A stretch of DNA of 64,000 bases, taken from Polyangiaceae bacterium (GTDB lineage: Bacteria; Myxococcota_A; Polyangia; Polyangiales; Polyangiaceae). Shown in pieces: positions 1 to 8,126 of the stretch. The stretch is taken from the NCBI GenBank assembly GCA_013361525.1, contig JABFXY010000013.1:20063-84062 (forward strand), in the 5' to 3' direction. Position numbers and translations under genes: made by a program. Every line of letters begins with the position of its first letter. The first letter of the stretch is position 1. A model generated the notes under the pieces. It was not told the DNA's origin and made no database searches. It saw nothing but the letters and a program-made list of their open reading frames with translations.

Positions 1-498
1 CGAGCCCATCGCGGCGTCACGCACGCCGCTCGCGTCCTTCGCTTGGTCCTTTCGAACGCGCAGATAGATCCCCGGCATCTGACGGAAGTCGAACGACGCG
101 AGCTCTTCCTTCTCGACGAGATCCACTTCGGGCGCACCCGCGAGGTCGATGGTCCACTTCTCCACGTTCTCGCGGACGCCCGACCACTGGTCGCCGAACA
201 ACGCAATCGCCTCGCGCTGCTTCGTGAGGAGCTTTTGGCGCGACGACTCGTTCCGATTCGACTCCCACCGGAAATAGAAAATCAACGCCACGGCCATCGT
301 CATCGTGAACCAGATGATGACCTTCAGCGGAGGACGCTTGATTCGGTTGCGCTCCGCGCGGGAGTTCTCGACGGCGCTCAGCCCGCGCGAGGTCTGCTCG
401 GGCGCTTCACGACGGATAGGCGGACGAAAGCCACCTGCCAAATTGGTCGGCTGCTGCACTGGTTTCTCTTCGCGATCAGGGGGCGACGCCTCGGCCAC
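1..498 (-). CDS. Single-pass membrane protein of unknown function, 3' end outside the window
   Basis: An open frame of 166 codons runs from a GTG at 498 to the window edge, so the C-terminus is missing. I do not recognise the family. The first about 65 residues are polar and proline/arginine rich, followed by one membrane segment (VIIWFTMTMAVALIFYF) and a hydrophilic domain, so the main domain is probably outside the inner membrane. It is the last visible gene of the leftward TolQ/TolR-type cluster (134 bp after the ExbD-like gene at 632), which suggests it works with that motor. The GTG is chosen because no ATG occurs before the membrane segment; an AAGGAAG lies about 12 nt upstream. Confidence 0.6.
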   Translation of the reverse strand, partial: MAEASPPDREEKPVQQPTNLAGGFRPPIRREAPEQTSRGLSAVENSRAERNRIKRPPLKVIIWFTMTMAVALIFYFRWESNRNESSRQKLLTKQREAIALFGDQWSGVRENVEKWTIDLAGAPEVDLVEKEELASFDFRQMPGIYLRVRKDQAKDASGVRDAAMGS

Positions 499-631
499 GG
501 TTCGACAATACTTCCTTCGTTGAGATAGCTCCGCAAACAAGAAGTTCTCTCGGACGGAGCAACAAAAGACGAACGCCGCGCAACCCGGAGGAGCGCGGCG
601 CTTGCCAGAACCGGCAAGGGTCCGAAGCGGA

Positions 632-1201
632 CTACTTGCCCTTCGTGACCATGAAGCTCACGTTCGGATAGCCGGCATACGCGGCCGTCTGAAACACGCT
701 CTTCACGACGACGGCTTTCGTCTCTTGATCGATCTGGAGGATGACGACACCAGGGAACGGCTTGTTCGGCTGGAGGGTCTTCCAGTTTTCACGGCGAGTC
801 TTCAACGCGGCGAAGAGCTCGTCGATACGACCGAGACGGTCCTCGACCGACTTCGCCGAACCGGCATATTGCCCGTCGACGAAGACCTGATTGCCGTCGA
901 GAGAGACGATCGGGGCATCGATCACGTCCTCTGCGTTTTCCGCGGTGGGGAGCGTGATCTCCTTCGGGACGCTGATCTGACCGGACGCGTTGAACGTGGT
1001 CAGAAGGAAGATGACCGTCACGAGGAGGAAGTCGATGTACGCGGTGAGGTTCAGGTTCGCGTTCGGCGAACGCGCCCCCATGCCGTGCACCTTCCGCCAC
1101 ACGAACCGGAGCGGAATCTTGTGCATCAGCCGGCGACCCGGCTTGTGAATCACGTGCGCGTGCGGGTTATGCTCGCGGTTGTTTTGATAACGGTCGGCCA
1201 T
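632..1201 (-). CDS. ExbD/TolR-family biopolymer transport protein
   Basis: A 189-residue protein with one N-terminal membrane helix (about residues 53-70) carrying the conserved proton-binding aspartate of the family (Asp57 in NLTAYIDFLLVTVIFLL), then a periplasmic domain. ExbD/TolR proteins couple the proton gradient, together with a TolQ/ExbB partner, to energise outer-membrane processes or, in myxobacteria, gliding motors (AglRQS). The 56-residue N-terminus before the Asp is longer and more basic than usual. It is the second TolR-type gene after the TolQ-type gene at 2051-2698, in the same direction. No clear Shine-Dalgarno precedes the ATG. Confidence 0.88.
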   Translation of the reverse strand: MADRYQNNREHNPHAHVIHKPGRRLMHKIPLRFVWRKVHGMGARSPNANLNLTAYIDFLLVTVIFLLTTFNASGQISVPKEITLPTAENAEDVIDAPIVSLDGNQVFVDGQYAGSAKSVEDRLGRIDELFAALKTRRENWKTLQPNKPFPGVVILQIDQETKAVVVKSVFQTAAYAGYPNVSFMVTKGK

Positions 1202-1239
1202 TGTCAGTTCTCACCGAAGGTGGGTCAGAGAAAAAACGC

Positions 1240-1791
1240 TCACCGAATCGAGAACGTCATGTTGAAAACCGGGACCTTCGCGACGTCGTTGTCGATCTTC
1301 ATCTCACGCTTGGGCGTGTAGAGAGCATCGAGCACCGCAACGATCTCCTTGAACGGCATGTTGTCGCGCGCGTGGAGGACGGCCTGGTCCACGGTCTGGT
1401 CATCCACGTTCTTGTGGCTGCCGTGCGTGTTCCACTCCTCCTCGAACTTCTTCGCCAGATCCGGATAGCTGGGCTTCTCCTGGTTCTGGGTCGGGCGCGG
1501 GACCTTCACCTCGGATGCGACGACCGAGCCTTGTCGCCAGGTGAGAACGAACTCTTCCGCCTCGATGTTCACGTTCAACACCTTCTCGGGTGTCTTCGGC
1601 GTGATCTCCTTCGTCGGATCAGGCGGACCGGGGATCTGCGCGTTCGCGTTGATACGCGAGTTCGTGACCCACACCGCCGTGATCAAGAGGAAGGCAACCG
1701 TGACCATCAGCAGGTCGATGAACGGAATCATATTGATATCCGCGTTCGTCGACCGCTTGCCTTTCCCATCGCCTACATCTACGCCACCCAT
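1240..1791 (-). CDS. ExbD/TolR-family biopolymer transport protein
   Basis: A 183-residue protein with the family signature N-A-D-I-N-M-I-P-F-I-D near the N-terminus; Asp26 sits in the single membrane helix (about residues 21-40) and is the proton-binding residue of the family. The rest is a periplasmic domain. It lies between the TolQ-type gene at 2051 and the second TolR-type gene at 632, giving the 1 TolQ : 2 TolR arrangement also known from the myxobacterial AglRQS motor. The ATG at 1791 has an AGGAG six bases upstream. The 259-bp gap to the TolQ gene shows no other convincing gene. Confidence 0.9.
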   Translation of the reverse strand: MGGVDVGDGKGKRSTNADINMIPFIDLLMVTVAFLLITAVWVTNSRINANAQIPGPPDPTKEITPKTPEKVLNVNIEAEEFVLTWRQGSVVASEVKVPRPTQNQEKPSYPDLAKKFEEEWNTHGSHKNVDDQTVDQAVLHARDNMPFKEIVAVLDALYTPKREMKIDNDVAKVPVFNMTFSIR

Positions 1792-2050
1792 GGGCTGCTC
1801 CTGCTCGCGCGTGCGTCACACGCGCCGACTACAACTAGAACTTACGTTGGGGACGGCCCCGCTCAGGTCGCTTGTCCCGCGTTGCCAGGTGAAAGCCCGA
1901 GGGCCCACCAGAAAACGAAGGTTGGACAGCCGGCGCGAGCAAGGGTTCCGCGGGTTCGTTCAATCGCGCGGGGAAGGCGTTTCGGCGTCCGCGAACCTTG
2001 GCGGACCGGACGACGAAACGCCTTGCGCGGCGGCGACCCCGCGGACCTTG

Positions 2051-2698
2051 CTAGGCCTCTTTGACGGCGTTGACGTTGACCTTCTGGCGGTTCGCGACGA
2101 CGAGGTTCAGCACGCGAACCGAGGCCTCGTTGATGTCGTCCTCGAGGTGCTGCGTCTGGCCGTTGAGAAGCGCGTAGCCGATCAGACCGAAGACGGCGAC
2201 CGCGAGACCGAACGCCGTGCAGTGCATCGCTTCCGAGATGCCTTGCGCGAGGATCGTCGCCTTCTGGCTCGCTTCGATCGTCTTACCGGAGACGGAGCCG
2301 AAGGACTTGATGAGACCCATGACCGTCCCGAAGAGCGCCGCGAGCATCGCGATGTTCGACAGGAGGGCGAGGTACGGCGTGCGTGCCGCGATCTTCGGGA
2401 TCTCGTGCAGCGCGGCCTCGTCCATCGCAGCCTGCACCTCTTCGTCCGGACGGTTCACCTTCACGAGGCCGGACTGCACGATGCGGGCGAGCGGAACGTT
2501 CGCCGCGGAGCACATTTTAACGGCCTTCGGAATATCTCCGGCGAGGATGCACTTCTGCATCGTCGCGAGGAACACGTCTTTGTTTATGGACGCGCTGTAG
2601 AGGTAGATCGCCCGCTCGATGATAATGCCCAGGATGAACACCGAGCAGATCGCGATGGGGATCATGCCCCAGCCGCCCTCTTTAAAAAACTCCCACAT
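2051..2698 (-). CDS. MotA/TolQ/ExbB proton channel family protein
   Basis: A 215-residue inner-membrane protein with three membrane segments (about residues 10-28, 108-130 and 155-178) and the cytoplasmic loop between the first two, as in TolQ/ExbB. The motif around NIAMLAALFGTVMGLIKSF and the third-helix stretch EAMHCTAFGLAVAVFGLIG are typical of the family. It forms the proton channel with TolR-type partners, here the two genes downstream. The ATG is preceded by GGAGG with a five-base gap, which fixes the start. It is divergently arranged with a second such cluster starting at 3324. Confidence 0.92.
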   Translation of the reverse strand: MWEFFKEGGWGMIPIAICSVFILGIIIERAIYLYSASINKDVFLATMQKCILAGDIPKAVKMCSAANVPLARIVQSGLVKVNRPDEEVQAAMDEAALHEIPKIAARTPYLALLSNIAMLAALFGTVMGLIKSFGSVSGKTIEASQKATILAQGISEAMHCTAFGLAVAVFGLIGYALLNGQTQHLEDDINEASVRVLNLVVANRQKVNVNAVKEA

Positions 2699-2791
2699 TG
2701 TTTCCTCCGCCTGCGCACATCAGGTTCGCCGCGTGAACCCGACTCTTCTAATGGCGCTCGAGGCAGGCCTCGAACGCTGACTTGCAAACTC

Positions 2792-2813
2792 GTGCGTGAT
2801 GTCAGTCACGCAC
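2792..2813. promoter_or_regulatory. Perfect palindrome, possible operator
   Basis: GTGCGTGA and TCACGCAC form perfect 8-bp arms around a six-base centre (TGTCAG), 94 bp upstream of the leftward TolQ-type start. There is no T-run, so a protein binding site is more likely than a terminator. Role inferred from position only. Confidence 0.4.
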
Positions 2814-3154
2814 TACAGAACCGCATCTTTCGCATGGGGTGAGCCCACGCGCCATCAAAGTATCGGAGCTCCGCGATCGAGACCTTGCACTAAGCGTTCG
2901 CAAAGCTCTCAAGTCTTTTTCTTCTAGCCTTCGGCGTCGTCGCTCGGCTGTTGCTACACACGCACGTCACGCTCATCACGTCGAAAAGCGTCCGCATCTT
3001 CGCGACTGTTACCCGGCACCGTCAACAAAGATTTGGTTTCGGTAAGCACATCTCGAAGCAGTTACTGTGCCGGTCGAAGTTTCTAGGCTGGGTGGTGTCG
3101 CGACCAGCCACGCCCGGACCGACGAGGTCGGAATCACTCCGACAGCTCGGCAGC

Positions 3155-3184
3155 TTGCGCAAGCTTCGCGGCGACCGGTATAGT
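3155..3184 (+). promoter_or_regulatory. Putative sigma-70-type promoter of the rightward TolQ/TolR cluster
   Basis: TTGCGC at 3155-3160 and TATAGT at 3179-3184 are separated by 18 bp and lie about 140 bp upstream of the ATG at 3324. The match to -35/-10 consensus is good for such GC-rich DNA but the call rests on sequence resemblance only. Confidence 0.35.
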
Positions 3185-3323
3185 CCGCGAGGTCAATTGC
3201 CTGGTCCGCGCTGAGCGAGCTAGGCGTTCTTAATGGCGCGCAAGGGATTGCGAGCCGTGACCGCAAGCGCTGCGACGAGCCTGGTGGCAGGGCCGTCGGC
3301 TGGCGGGAAGAAAGGATCCTCGG

Positions 3324-4007
3324 ATGCGTCACCTGGTGATGTTGGCGGCAGAGGGCGGTAGCAAGGGCGGCGCAAGTCTCGTCGACGCCATCAAACACAA
3401 CCCGACCTTCCTCATCGTCAACCTCTTCGTCTCGGCCGTCGTCGTGACGATCATCGTTGAGCGAGCGGCTTTCCAGATCCGGCGTTACAGCGTCAACGCG
3501 AAGGAATTCTTCGGGCAGGTGAAGAAGCTTGTCGTCGCCGGCAACATCGACCGCGCGATCAAGCTGTGCGAAGCGAGTGACTATCCGGTGCTGCAGCTCG
3601 TGAAGTCCGGTCTCACGCACGCGAACAAAGGCGCGGACGAGATCGACGCGGCGCTCAGCGAGAAGCTCGCGGAGATCAAGCCCCAGGTCGAGAAGCGAAT
3701 CGGCGCGCTCTGGTCGCTCGCCAACATCGCGACCCTCGTCGGCCTCGTCGGCACGGTCTTCGGTCTCATCAGCACGTTCGGCGCCATCGCCGCCGAAGGC
3801 CTCCCGCCGTCGGAGAAGCAGCGCTTGCTCTCCAACGGTATCGCCGAAGCCATGTACAACACGGCGTTCGGTCTCGTCATCGCCGTCATCTGCATGATCG
3901 CGCACGTCATTCTGCACACGCGGTCGAAGGCGATTCAGCACGAGCTCGAGGCGATCACGGAGCGGGTCTTCAACCTGCTGACGATCAGCACCAAGGGCGC
4001 GTACTGA
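3324..4007 (+). CDS. MotA/TolQ/ExbB proton channel family protein
   Basis: A 227-residue inner-membrane protein of the TolQ/ExbB family with an N-terminal helix (about residues 28-47), a cytoplasmic stretch, and two further helices at about 130-152 and 178-200. The stretches NIATLVGLVGTVFGLISTF and EAMYNTAFGLVIAVICMIA are the conserved second and third helices. It begins a rightward operon with two TolR-type genes (13 and 10 bp gaps). An AAAGGATC lies ahead of the ATG. Its sequence differs clearly from the leftward paralogue at 2051, so this is not a recent duplication. Confidence 0.92.
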   Translation: MRHLVMLAAEGGSKGGASLVDAIKHNPTFLIVNLFVSAVVVTIIVERAAFQIRRYSVNAKEFFGQVKKLVVAGNIDRAIKLCEASDYPVLQLVKSGLTHANKGADEIDAALSEKLAEIKPQVEKRIGALWSLANIATLVGLVGTVFGLISTFGAIAAEGLPPSEKQRLLSNGIAEAMYNTAFGLVIAVICMIAHVILHTRSKAIQHELEAITERVFNLLTISTKGAY

Positions 4008-4020
4008 GGTCGAGCGGTCC

Positions 4021-4668
4021 ATGACGATTCCGGCAACGGAGGCGGGCGGTGGAGGGCGTGGCGGGCGACCGCCTACGAACGACGCTCCGCTCAGCCCCGC
4101 GCAGCGATCGAAGATCCGTCGCCTCGCTCAACCGAGAGAGGCGGAGCCCGGTGACGAGGCTGGGGAGCTCAACATCATCCCCTACCTCGACATCATCACG
4201 AACGTGCTCGTGTTCGTGCTCGCGAGCGTCACGGTGACGTTCCTCACGCAGCTCAACACCACGCCGCCGTCGTCGGGTGGCAAAGGCGTGAAGAACGCGA
4301 TCGACACCGAGGCGTTGAACCTCGCAGCGATCATCGTGGACGAAGGTGTCTCCTTCAAGACGAGCTTCGGCAACATCGCGCCGGGCTGCGGCGACGAGGG
4401 CGGACAGGTCCGCATCGGCAAGGGGATCACCATCCCCAACAGGGGCGGAAAGTTCGAGTACGACCTCGAGGGCATCAAGCGCTGCGCGCGAGCTTTGAAG
4501 ACCATCGAAGACGGTAAGTTCGAGGCCGAGACGCAGGTCGCCGTCACCGCATCCCGCAACATCGAGTACCGCTACCTGATTCAGGTGCTCGACGCGTTGC
4601 GGAGCGACAAGGACGGGGATCGCACCATCGATCTCTTCCCCGAGTTCCAACTGGCCGTCTCGAAATGA
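4021..4668 (+). CDS. ExbD/TolR-family biopolymer transport protein
   Basis: A 215-residue protein: a disordered Gly/Pro-rich cytoplasmic tail of about 48 residues, one membrane helix with the family Asp (Asp57 in ELNIIPYLDIITNVLVFVL), and a periplasmic domain. It should pair with the TolQ-type protein 13 bp upstream and the second TolR-type protein 10 bp downstream. Proton binding by the Asp is family knowledge; the job of this particular motor is unknown. Confidence 0.9.
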   Translation: MTIPATEAGGGGRGGRPPTNDAPLSPAQRSKIRRLAQPREAEPGDEAGELNIIPYLDIITNVLVFVLASVTVTFLTQLNTTPPSSGGKGVKNAIDTEALNLAAIIVDEGVSFKTSFGNIAPGCGDEGGQVRIGKGITIPNRGGKFEYDLEGIKRCARALKTIEDGKFEAETQVAVTASRNIEYRYLIQVLDALRSDKDGDRTIDLFPEFQLAVSK

Positions 4669-4678
4669 GCGAACGCGC

Positions 4679-5338
4679 ATGAAGGAACCTTTGCCCCCCA
4701 GCTCCAGCTCGTCGGCACCGGGCCCCTCCCCTTCGGGCGCGCCGCGCGCGCACAAGCCGCAGGCGAGCGTCGTCCGCTTCAAGGCGGCGTTGCGCAAGGC
4801 CCGGCAGCGCAATCAAAAAGAGCCGGATATCGATTTTCTCAACATCACCGCGATGCTCGACCTGATGACGATCATCCTCGTCTTCGTGTTGAAGAGCCTC
4901 TCGGCGAGCACCACCAACATCACGCAGAACGAAGATCTGCAGCTCCCCGTCTCGATCATGACGGCCGAGCCCGGCGAAGACGGCGTCGTGATCCGCATCT
5001 CGAAGACGCAGATCACCGTCGCGGATCAGACCGATCCGGTCGTCAGCTACGCCGACGTGAAGCAGCTCGGGCAAACGGGCGTCGACGCTCGCCACAAGCG
5101 TAACGGCCCCAACGATCTCTACATCCAGCCGCTCGCGAACGTGCTTTCGGAGTACCGCAAGAACGACAAGCGCATCCGCGAAGCGATGGGTAAGGACGCG
5201 TCGACGTCGGACGCGATCATTATCGCCGACGAGAGCACGCCGTACCGCCTCTTGTTCGAGGTGTTGTACACCGCGGGCCAGAGCGAGTTCGGCCGCTATC
5301 ACCTGCTCTTGAGGACCAGCACCGACAAGAGCGGTTGA
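4679..5338 (+). CDS. ExbD/TolR-family biopolymer transport protein
   Basis: A 219-residue protein with a Pro/Ser-rich then basic N-terminal tail, one membrane helix carrying the conserved Asp61 (FLNITAMLDLMTIILVFVL), and a periplasmic domain. It is the last gene of the rightward TolQ-TolR-TolR operon and is followed 24 bp later by a strong intrinsic terminator. All four TolR-type proteins of the two clusters keep the essential Asp, so both motors look functional. Confidence 0.9.
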   Translation: MKEPLPPSSSSSAPGPSPSGAPRAHKPQASVVRFKAALRKARQRNQKEPDIDFLNITAMLDLMTIILVFVLKSLSASTTNITQNEDLQLPVSIMTAEPGEDGVVIRISKTQITVADQTDPVVSYADVKQLGQTGVDARHKRNGPNDLYIQPLANVLSEYRKNDKRIREAMGKDASTSDAIIIADESTPYRLLFEVLYTAGQSEFGRYHLLLRTSTDKSG

Positions 5339-5362
5339 CGCGACCGCGCCGAGGAAACGCGA

Positions 5363-5396
5363 AAGCGGCGACCCGAGAGGTCGCCGCTTCCGTTTT
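5363..5396 (+). terminator. Intrinsic terminator between convergent genes
   Basis: Perfect 11-bp arms (AAGCGGCGACC and GGTCGCCGCTT) around a five-base loop CGAGA, followed by CCGTTTT. It ends the rightward TolQ/TolR operon and, lying before the convergent lipoprotein gene end at 5439, may act in both directions. Confidence 0.85.
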
Positions 5397-5438
5397 GTAT
5401 CGGGGCGGGCGCTCGCGTCGCGCGCGCCCGCGACGACG

Positions 5439-5996
5439 TCACTTCTTGAAGATTTGCGCGCCGGCGATGCCGCTGCCGGTGACGACGCGAAGGACGACCT
5501 TCGCGGGCACGCCGACGGGCGACGGGTTCTTCACACAGTTGCCGCCGCCGCCGATCGTGGCCTGCGGGCCGGTCATGTTGTCCTGCGAGAGGACGGTCGG
5601 GGGCAACATCGGCGCGGGCTGGATCACGATCTGCGCGTCGAGCTCGGAGACGCCCGGGCCGCCCATGGCGACGATCGTGTAGCACTTGCCCGGCTCGCCC
5701 TGGAAGTTCTGCTCGAGGATCTGACCTTGCTGGAATTGTCCGGCGAACGTGCCGCCTTCGGGCTGCATGCCCTTGGTGTCGTTCGTCCCGGCGACCGTAA
5801 TCGCGCCGGTGAGGAAGGGGCCGGCCATGGACGCGGCCACCGGCGTGGCGACGGTGCTCGCCGGCGGTGCGGTCTGCGTCACGGTCGCGGTCGGCTGGGG
5901 CGTCGTGGGGTACGTGGGCTCGGGCTCATCCTTCTTGCAGCCCGAGAGAGCAGCGAACGACACGGCGACGACGGGAACGAGGGTCAACAAGCGCAT
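5439..5996 (-). CDS. Secreted lipoprotein of unknown function
   Basis: A 185-residue lipoprotein: signal peptide with lipobox LSGC (cysteine about residue 19), a Pro/Thr-rich linker, then a globular domain of about 130 residues. I do not recognise a named family. The ATG at 5996 is preceded by AGGAG with a five-base gap, so the in-frame extension upstream to 6074 is not used. The gene is convergent with the TolR-type operon and stands alone. Confidence 0.82.
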   Translation of the reverse strand: MRLLTLVPVVAVSFAALSGCKKDEPEPTYPTTPQPTATVTQTAPPASTVATPVAASMAGPFLTGAITVAGTNDTKGMQPEGGTFAGQFQQGQILEQNFQGEPGKCYTIVAMGGPGVSELDAQIVIQPAPMLPPTVLSQDNMTGPQATIGGGGNCVKNPSPVGVPAKVVLRVVTGSGIAGAQIFKK

Positions 5997-6202
5997 ACGG
6001 GCTCCTTCGATGAAAGGAGCCTCTCCGGCTCCTCTCGGCGGAGACGAGCGGCGCGCGCGGTCCAGAGGAAACACGCAGATCTTCGCGTGAGAGCCCCCAA
6101 GCTACCCGAAGCGAGCGCTGCCCGACCCAGCCGCACAACGACTATGGACGGGTGTTGCTGGCCGGATGTTCTACACGACAACGCTCGCTTTGGCGACAGT
6201 CG

Positions 6203-6940
6203 TCAGGAAACTGCCTGGGCAGCACGGATCGCGCGCTTCAAGACGTCGTCGAACATCGCCGGCGTGAGGCGGCCGGTCTGGGTGTTTTGCTGGCTCACGT
6301 GGTAGCTCGCGACGAGCACAACGCGGCGGCGGGACGTCAGCGGCCACGCGATCTCGGAGACTGCACCGTGCGCGAAGGCAGCGGGGCTTCGCTTCGCGCG
6401 CGTTGCGCTCCCCTCCCCTTCACCGCGCGACAGACGCATCACCGAATCGAACGCGATCCTGCCGAGCGCGACGACGGCGCGGGTTTCGGAGAGGAGTGCG
6501 AGCTCTTTCTCGAACCAGCGGCTGCAGGTGTCGATCTCTTCGCGCGAAGGTTTGTTGTCGGGAGGGACGCAGCGCACCGGCAGCGTCACGAACACGTCGC
6601 GCAGCATGAGGCCGTCGTCGCGACGGGTGCTCGTCGCCTGGTTCGCGAGGCCCATTCGGTGAAGCGCGGCGTAGAGGAACTCGCCCGAACGATCCCCTGT
6701 GAAAGGGCGGCCGGTGCGGTTCGCGCCGTGGGCGCCGGGCGCGAGACCGACGACGACGATGCGCGCGCTCGGGTCGCCGAACCCCGCGACGGGACGGCCC
6801 CAATACGTCTCGTTCGCGTATGCGCGGCGCTTCGTAAGAGCGACCTCTTCGCGGTGCTCGACGAGGCGCGGGCAGAGCCGGCAGACCTCGATGCGCCGAG
6901 CGAGCGCGACGAGCGACTTGCTCGCCGCGACGCGGCTCAA
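6203..6940 (-). CDS. Uracil-DNA glycosylase, family 5-like
   Basis: About 245 residues. The motif GLAPGAHGANRTGRPF (about residues 65-80) followed by TGDRSGEFLY matches family 5 (UDGb-type) uracil-DNA glycosylases, which excise uracil and other deaminated bases. Four cysteines (CRLC near residue 20 and two around VRCVPP and EIDTC) fit the [4Fe-4S] cluster of families 4 and 5. The late motif ASYHVSQQNTQTGRLT is also typical. The start is taken as TTG, overlapping the lipase stop (TTGA), because homology-like sequence begins right there; no ATG is available. Confidence 0.85.
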   Translation of the reverse strand: MSRVAASKSLVALARRIEVCRLCPRLVEHREEVALTKRRAYANETYWGRPVAGFGDPSARIVVVGLAPGAHGANRTGRPFTGDRSGEFLYAALHRMGLANQATSTRRDDGLMLRDVFVTLPVRCVPPDNKPSREEIDTCSRWFEKELALLSETRAVVALGRIAFDSVMRLSRGEGEGSATRAKRSPAAFAHGAVSEIAWPLTSRRRVVLVASYHVSQQNTQTGRLTPAMFDDVLKRAIRAAQAVS

Positions 6941-8115
6941 CCTCCGGCCCCTGCGGCGGCGTTCGCGGCGTGGTCCTCGGCTTCTTCGGCGAGGATCATT
7001 CCCGCAAAGACGCGATCCATCACCGTCTGGAAGCGCGTCTCGTCGAAGCCCGCGCCGCTGCGAAGCCAGTCGACGTGACGATCCGATCCTGAGCCTTTTC
7101 GACCGGGGAAATGGCCCACGACGTCGAGGTGATCGGCGCGGCCGATCCACACGATGTCGCCCCAGATCTGCGAGTAGAGCGGGACGACGCCGTCGTTCTC
7201 GGTGTCGACGGGCAGCTCCGCGAGGAGCGTGCGAACGGACTCGTCCTGGTGCTTCGTGCGGGCGTGGCAGGGGTAGCGCGGATCTTCGGTGGCGGTGATG
7301 TTGTACATCGTCGTGAAGATCGCCGCCGAGACGGCCGACCACGGCGAGGTGAGCGAGCCGAGGAGCTGCTTCACGCCGCCGCGCGGCGCGTAGCTCGCGA
7401 CACACTGGTAGCGAATCGAGCTGCAGTTTTCGACGGCCGCCTGGAAGAGATCCATCGACTCCGGGGTGAGCTGGATGACCGCGCCCTGGTCGTCGCGGAT
7501 GAGGCGAAGGAACGCGCGCAGATCGCGGCTCGACGTGTCGTCCAGGACCTTGATGATCGACTCCGAGGTGCGCTCGATGACGGACAGCTCGATGGCGCCG
7601 GAGACGCGACCGAGCGCGGCCATGAGCGCGCTCGCGGCGGCGAGCGGGGGCGCGCCGAGCTTCAACCCGGTGACCGTGAGTGCCATCACCGCGTAGAGCA
7701 TCGCCTGACCGCTCTTCGTCGCGAAAAACGCGGCGAGAGGCGTGCCGTAGTGCGGCGTGTTCATCGTCGTGATGGAGCGCACGCGCGGCATGAACGCGAG
7801 CTCGGCCTGGGTGAGGCCGGGAAGGTGGACGCTCGGCGAGGCGAGCAGGCGCGCGTCGAGACCGCCGGTCGAGTGCCCGACGATGTGGATGGGACCGGTG
7901 CCCTGCCCGCTCGTGTCGTGGATGGTGCGCGCGAGCTTCACGGCGCGGCGCCGGATCGATGCCGTCGGGTGGACGTCGCACACGAAGACGCGGCAGCTTC
8001 TTCCTCGTTGGGCGAAGCGTCGCTCGAGCGCGCGGGCGATGTGCTCGAAGTACGTGTAGCTCGCGACCTGCGCGAAGCCGAACATCCCGGGGATGAGGTA
8101 GACGTGCGTGGGCAT
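6937..8115 (-). CDS. Alpha/beta-hydrolase, lipase-like
   Basis: About 392 residues with a lipase fold: an oxyanion-side motif near the N-terminus (YLIPGMFGF) and the nucleophile elbow GHSTGG with Ser82. A later DGVVPLYSQ stretch and a histidine in GRADHLDVVGHFP are candidates for the catalytic Asp and His. It is probably a cytoplasmic or peripheral carboxylesterase/triacylglycerol lipase; no signal peptide is evident. The ATG at 8115 lies 11 bp after the PRPP synthetase-like gene and its stop overlaps the start of the glycosylase gene, so the three form one transcription unit. Confidence 0.82.
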   Translation of the reverse strand: MPTHVYLIPGMFGFAQVASYTYFEHIARALERRFAQRGRSCRVFVCDVHPTASIRRRAVKLARTIHDTSGQGTGPIHIVGHSTGGLDARLLASPSVHLPGLTQAELAFMPRVRSITTMNTPHYGTPLAAFFATKSGQAMLYAVMALTVTGLKLGAPPLAAASALMAALGRVSGAIELSVIERTSESIIKVLDDTSSRDLRAFLRLIRDDQGAVIQLTPESMDLFQAAVENCSSIRYQCVASYAPRGGVKQLLGSLTSPWSAVSAAIFTTMYNITATEDPRYPCHARTKHQDESVRTLLAELPVDTENDGVVPLYSQIWGDIVWIGRADHLDVVGHFPGRKGSGSDRHVDWLRSGAGFDETRFQTVMDRVFAGMILAEEAEDHAANAAAGAGG

Positions 8116-8126
8116 GCGGGTGTCGA

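Larger units (their letters stand above)
2699..3323. other. Divergent intergenic region between two TolQ/TolR-type clusters
   Basis: This 625-bp stretch separates the two divergent motor-type clusters. I see no convincing coding frame. It holds a perfect 8-bp-arm palindrome at 2792-2813 and a plausible sigma-70-like promoter for the rightward cluster at 3155-3184; both are listed separately. Long open frames crossing it on the minus strand are antisense to the gene at 3324. Confidence 0.6.

Noticed and set aside
3009..4022. Long minus-strand frame of 337 codons
   Set aside because: It is antisense to the TolQ-type gene at 3324, has no recognisable domain and has an Arg/Asp-rich composition typical of shadow frames in GC-rich DNA.
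5997..6074. N-terminal extension of the lipoprotein gene
   Set aside because: The extension would put the signal peptide inside the protein, and AGGAG stands right before the ATG at 5996.
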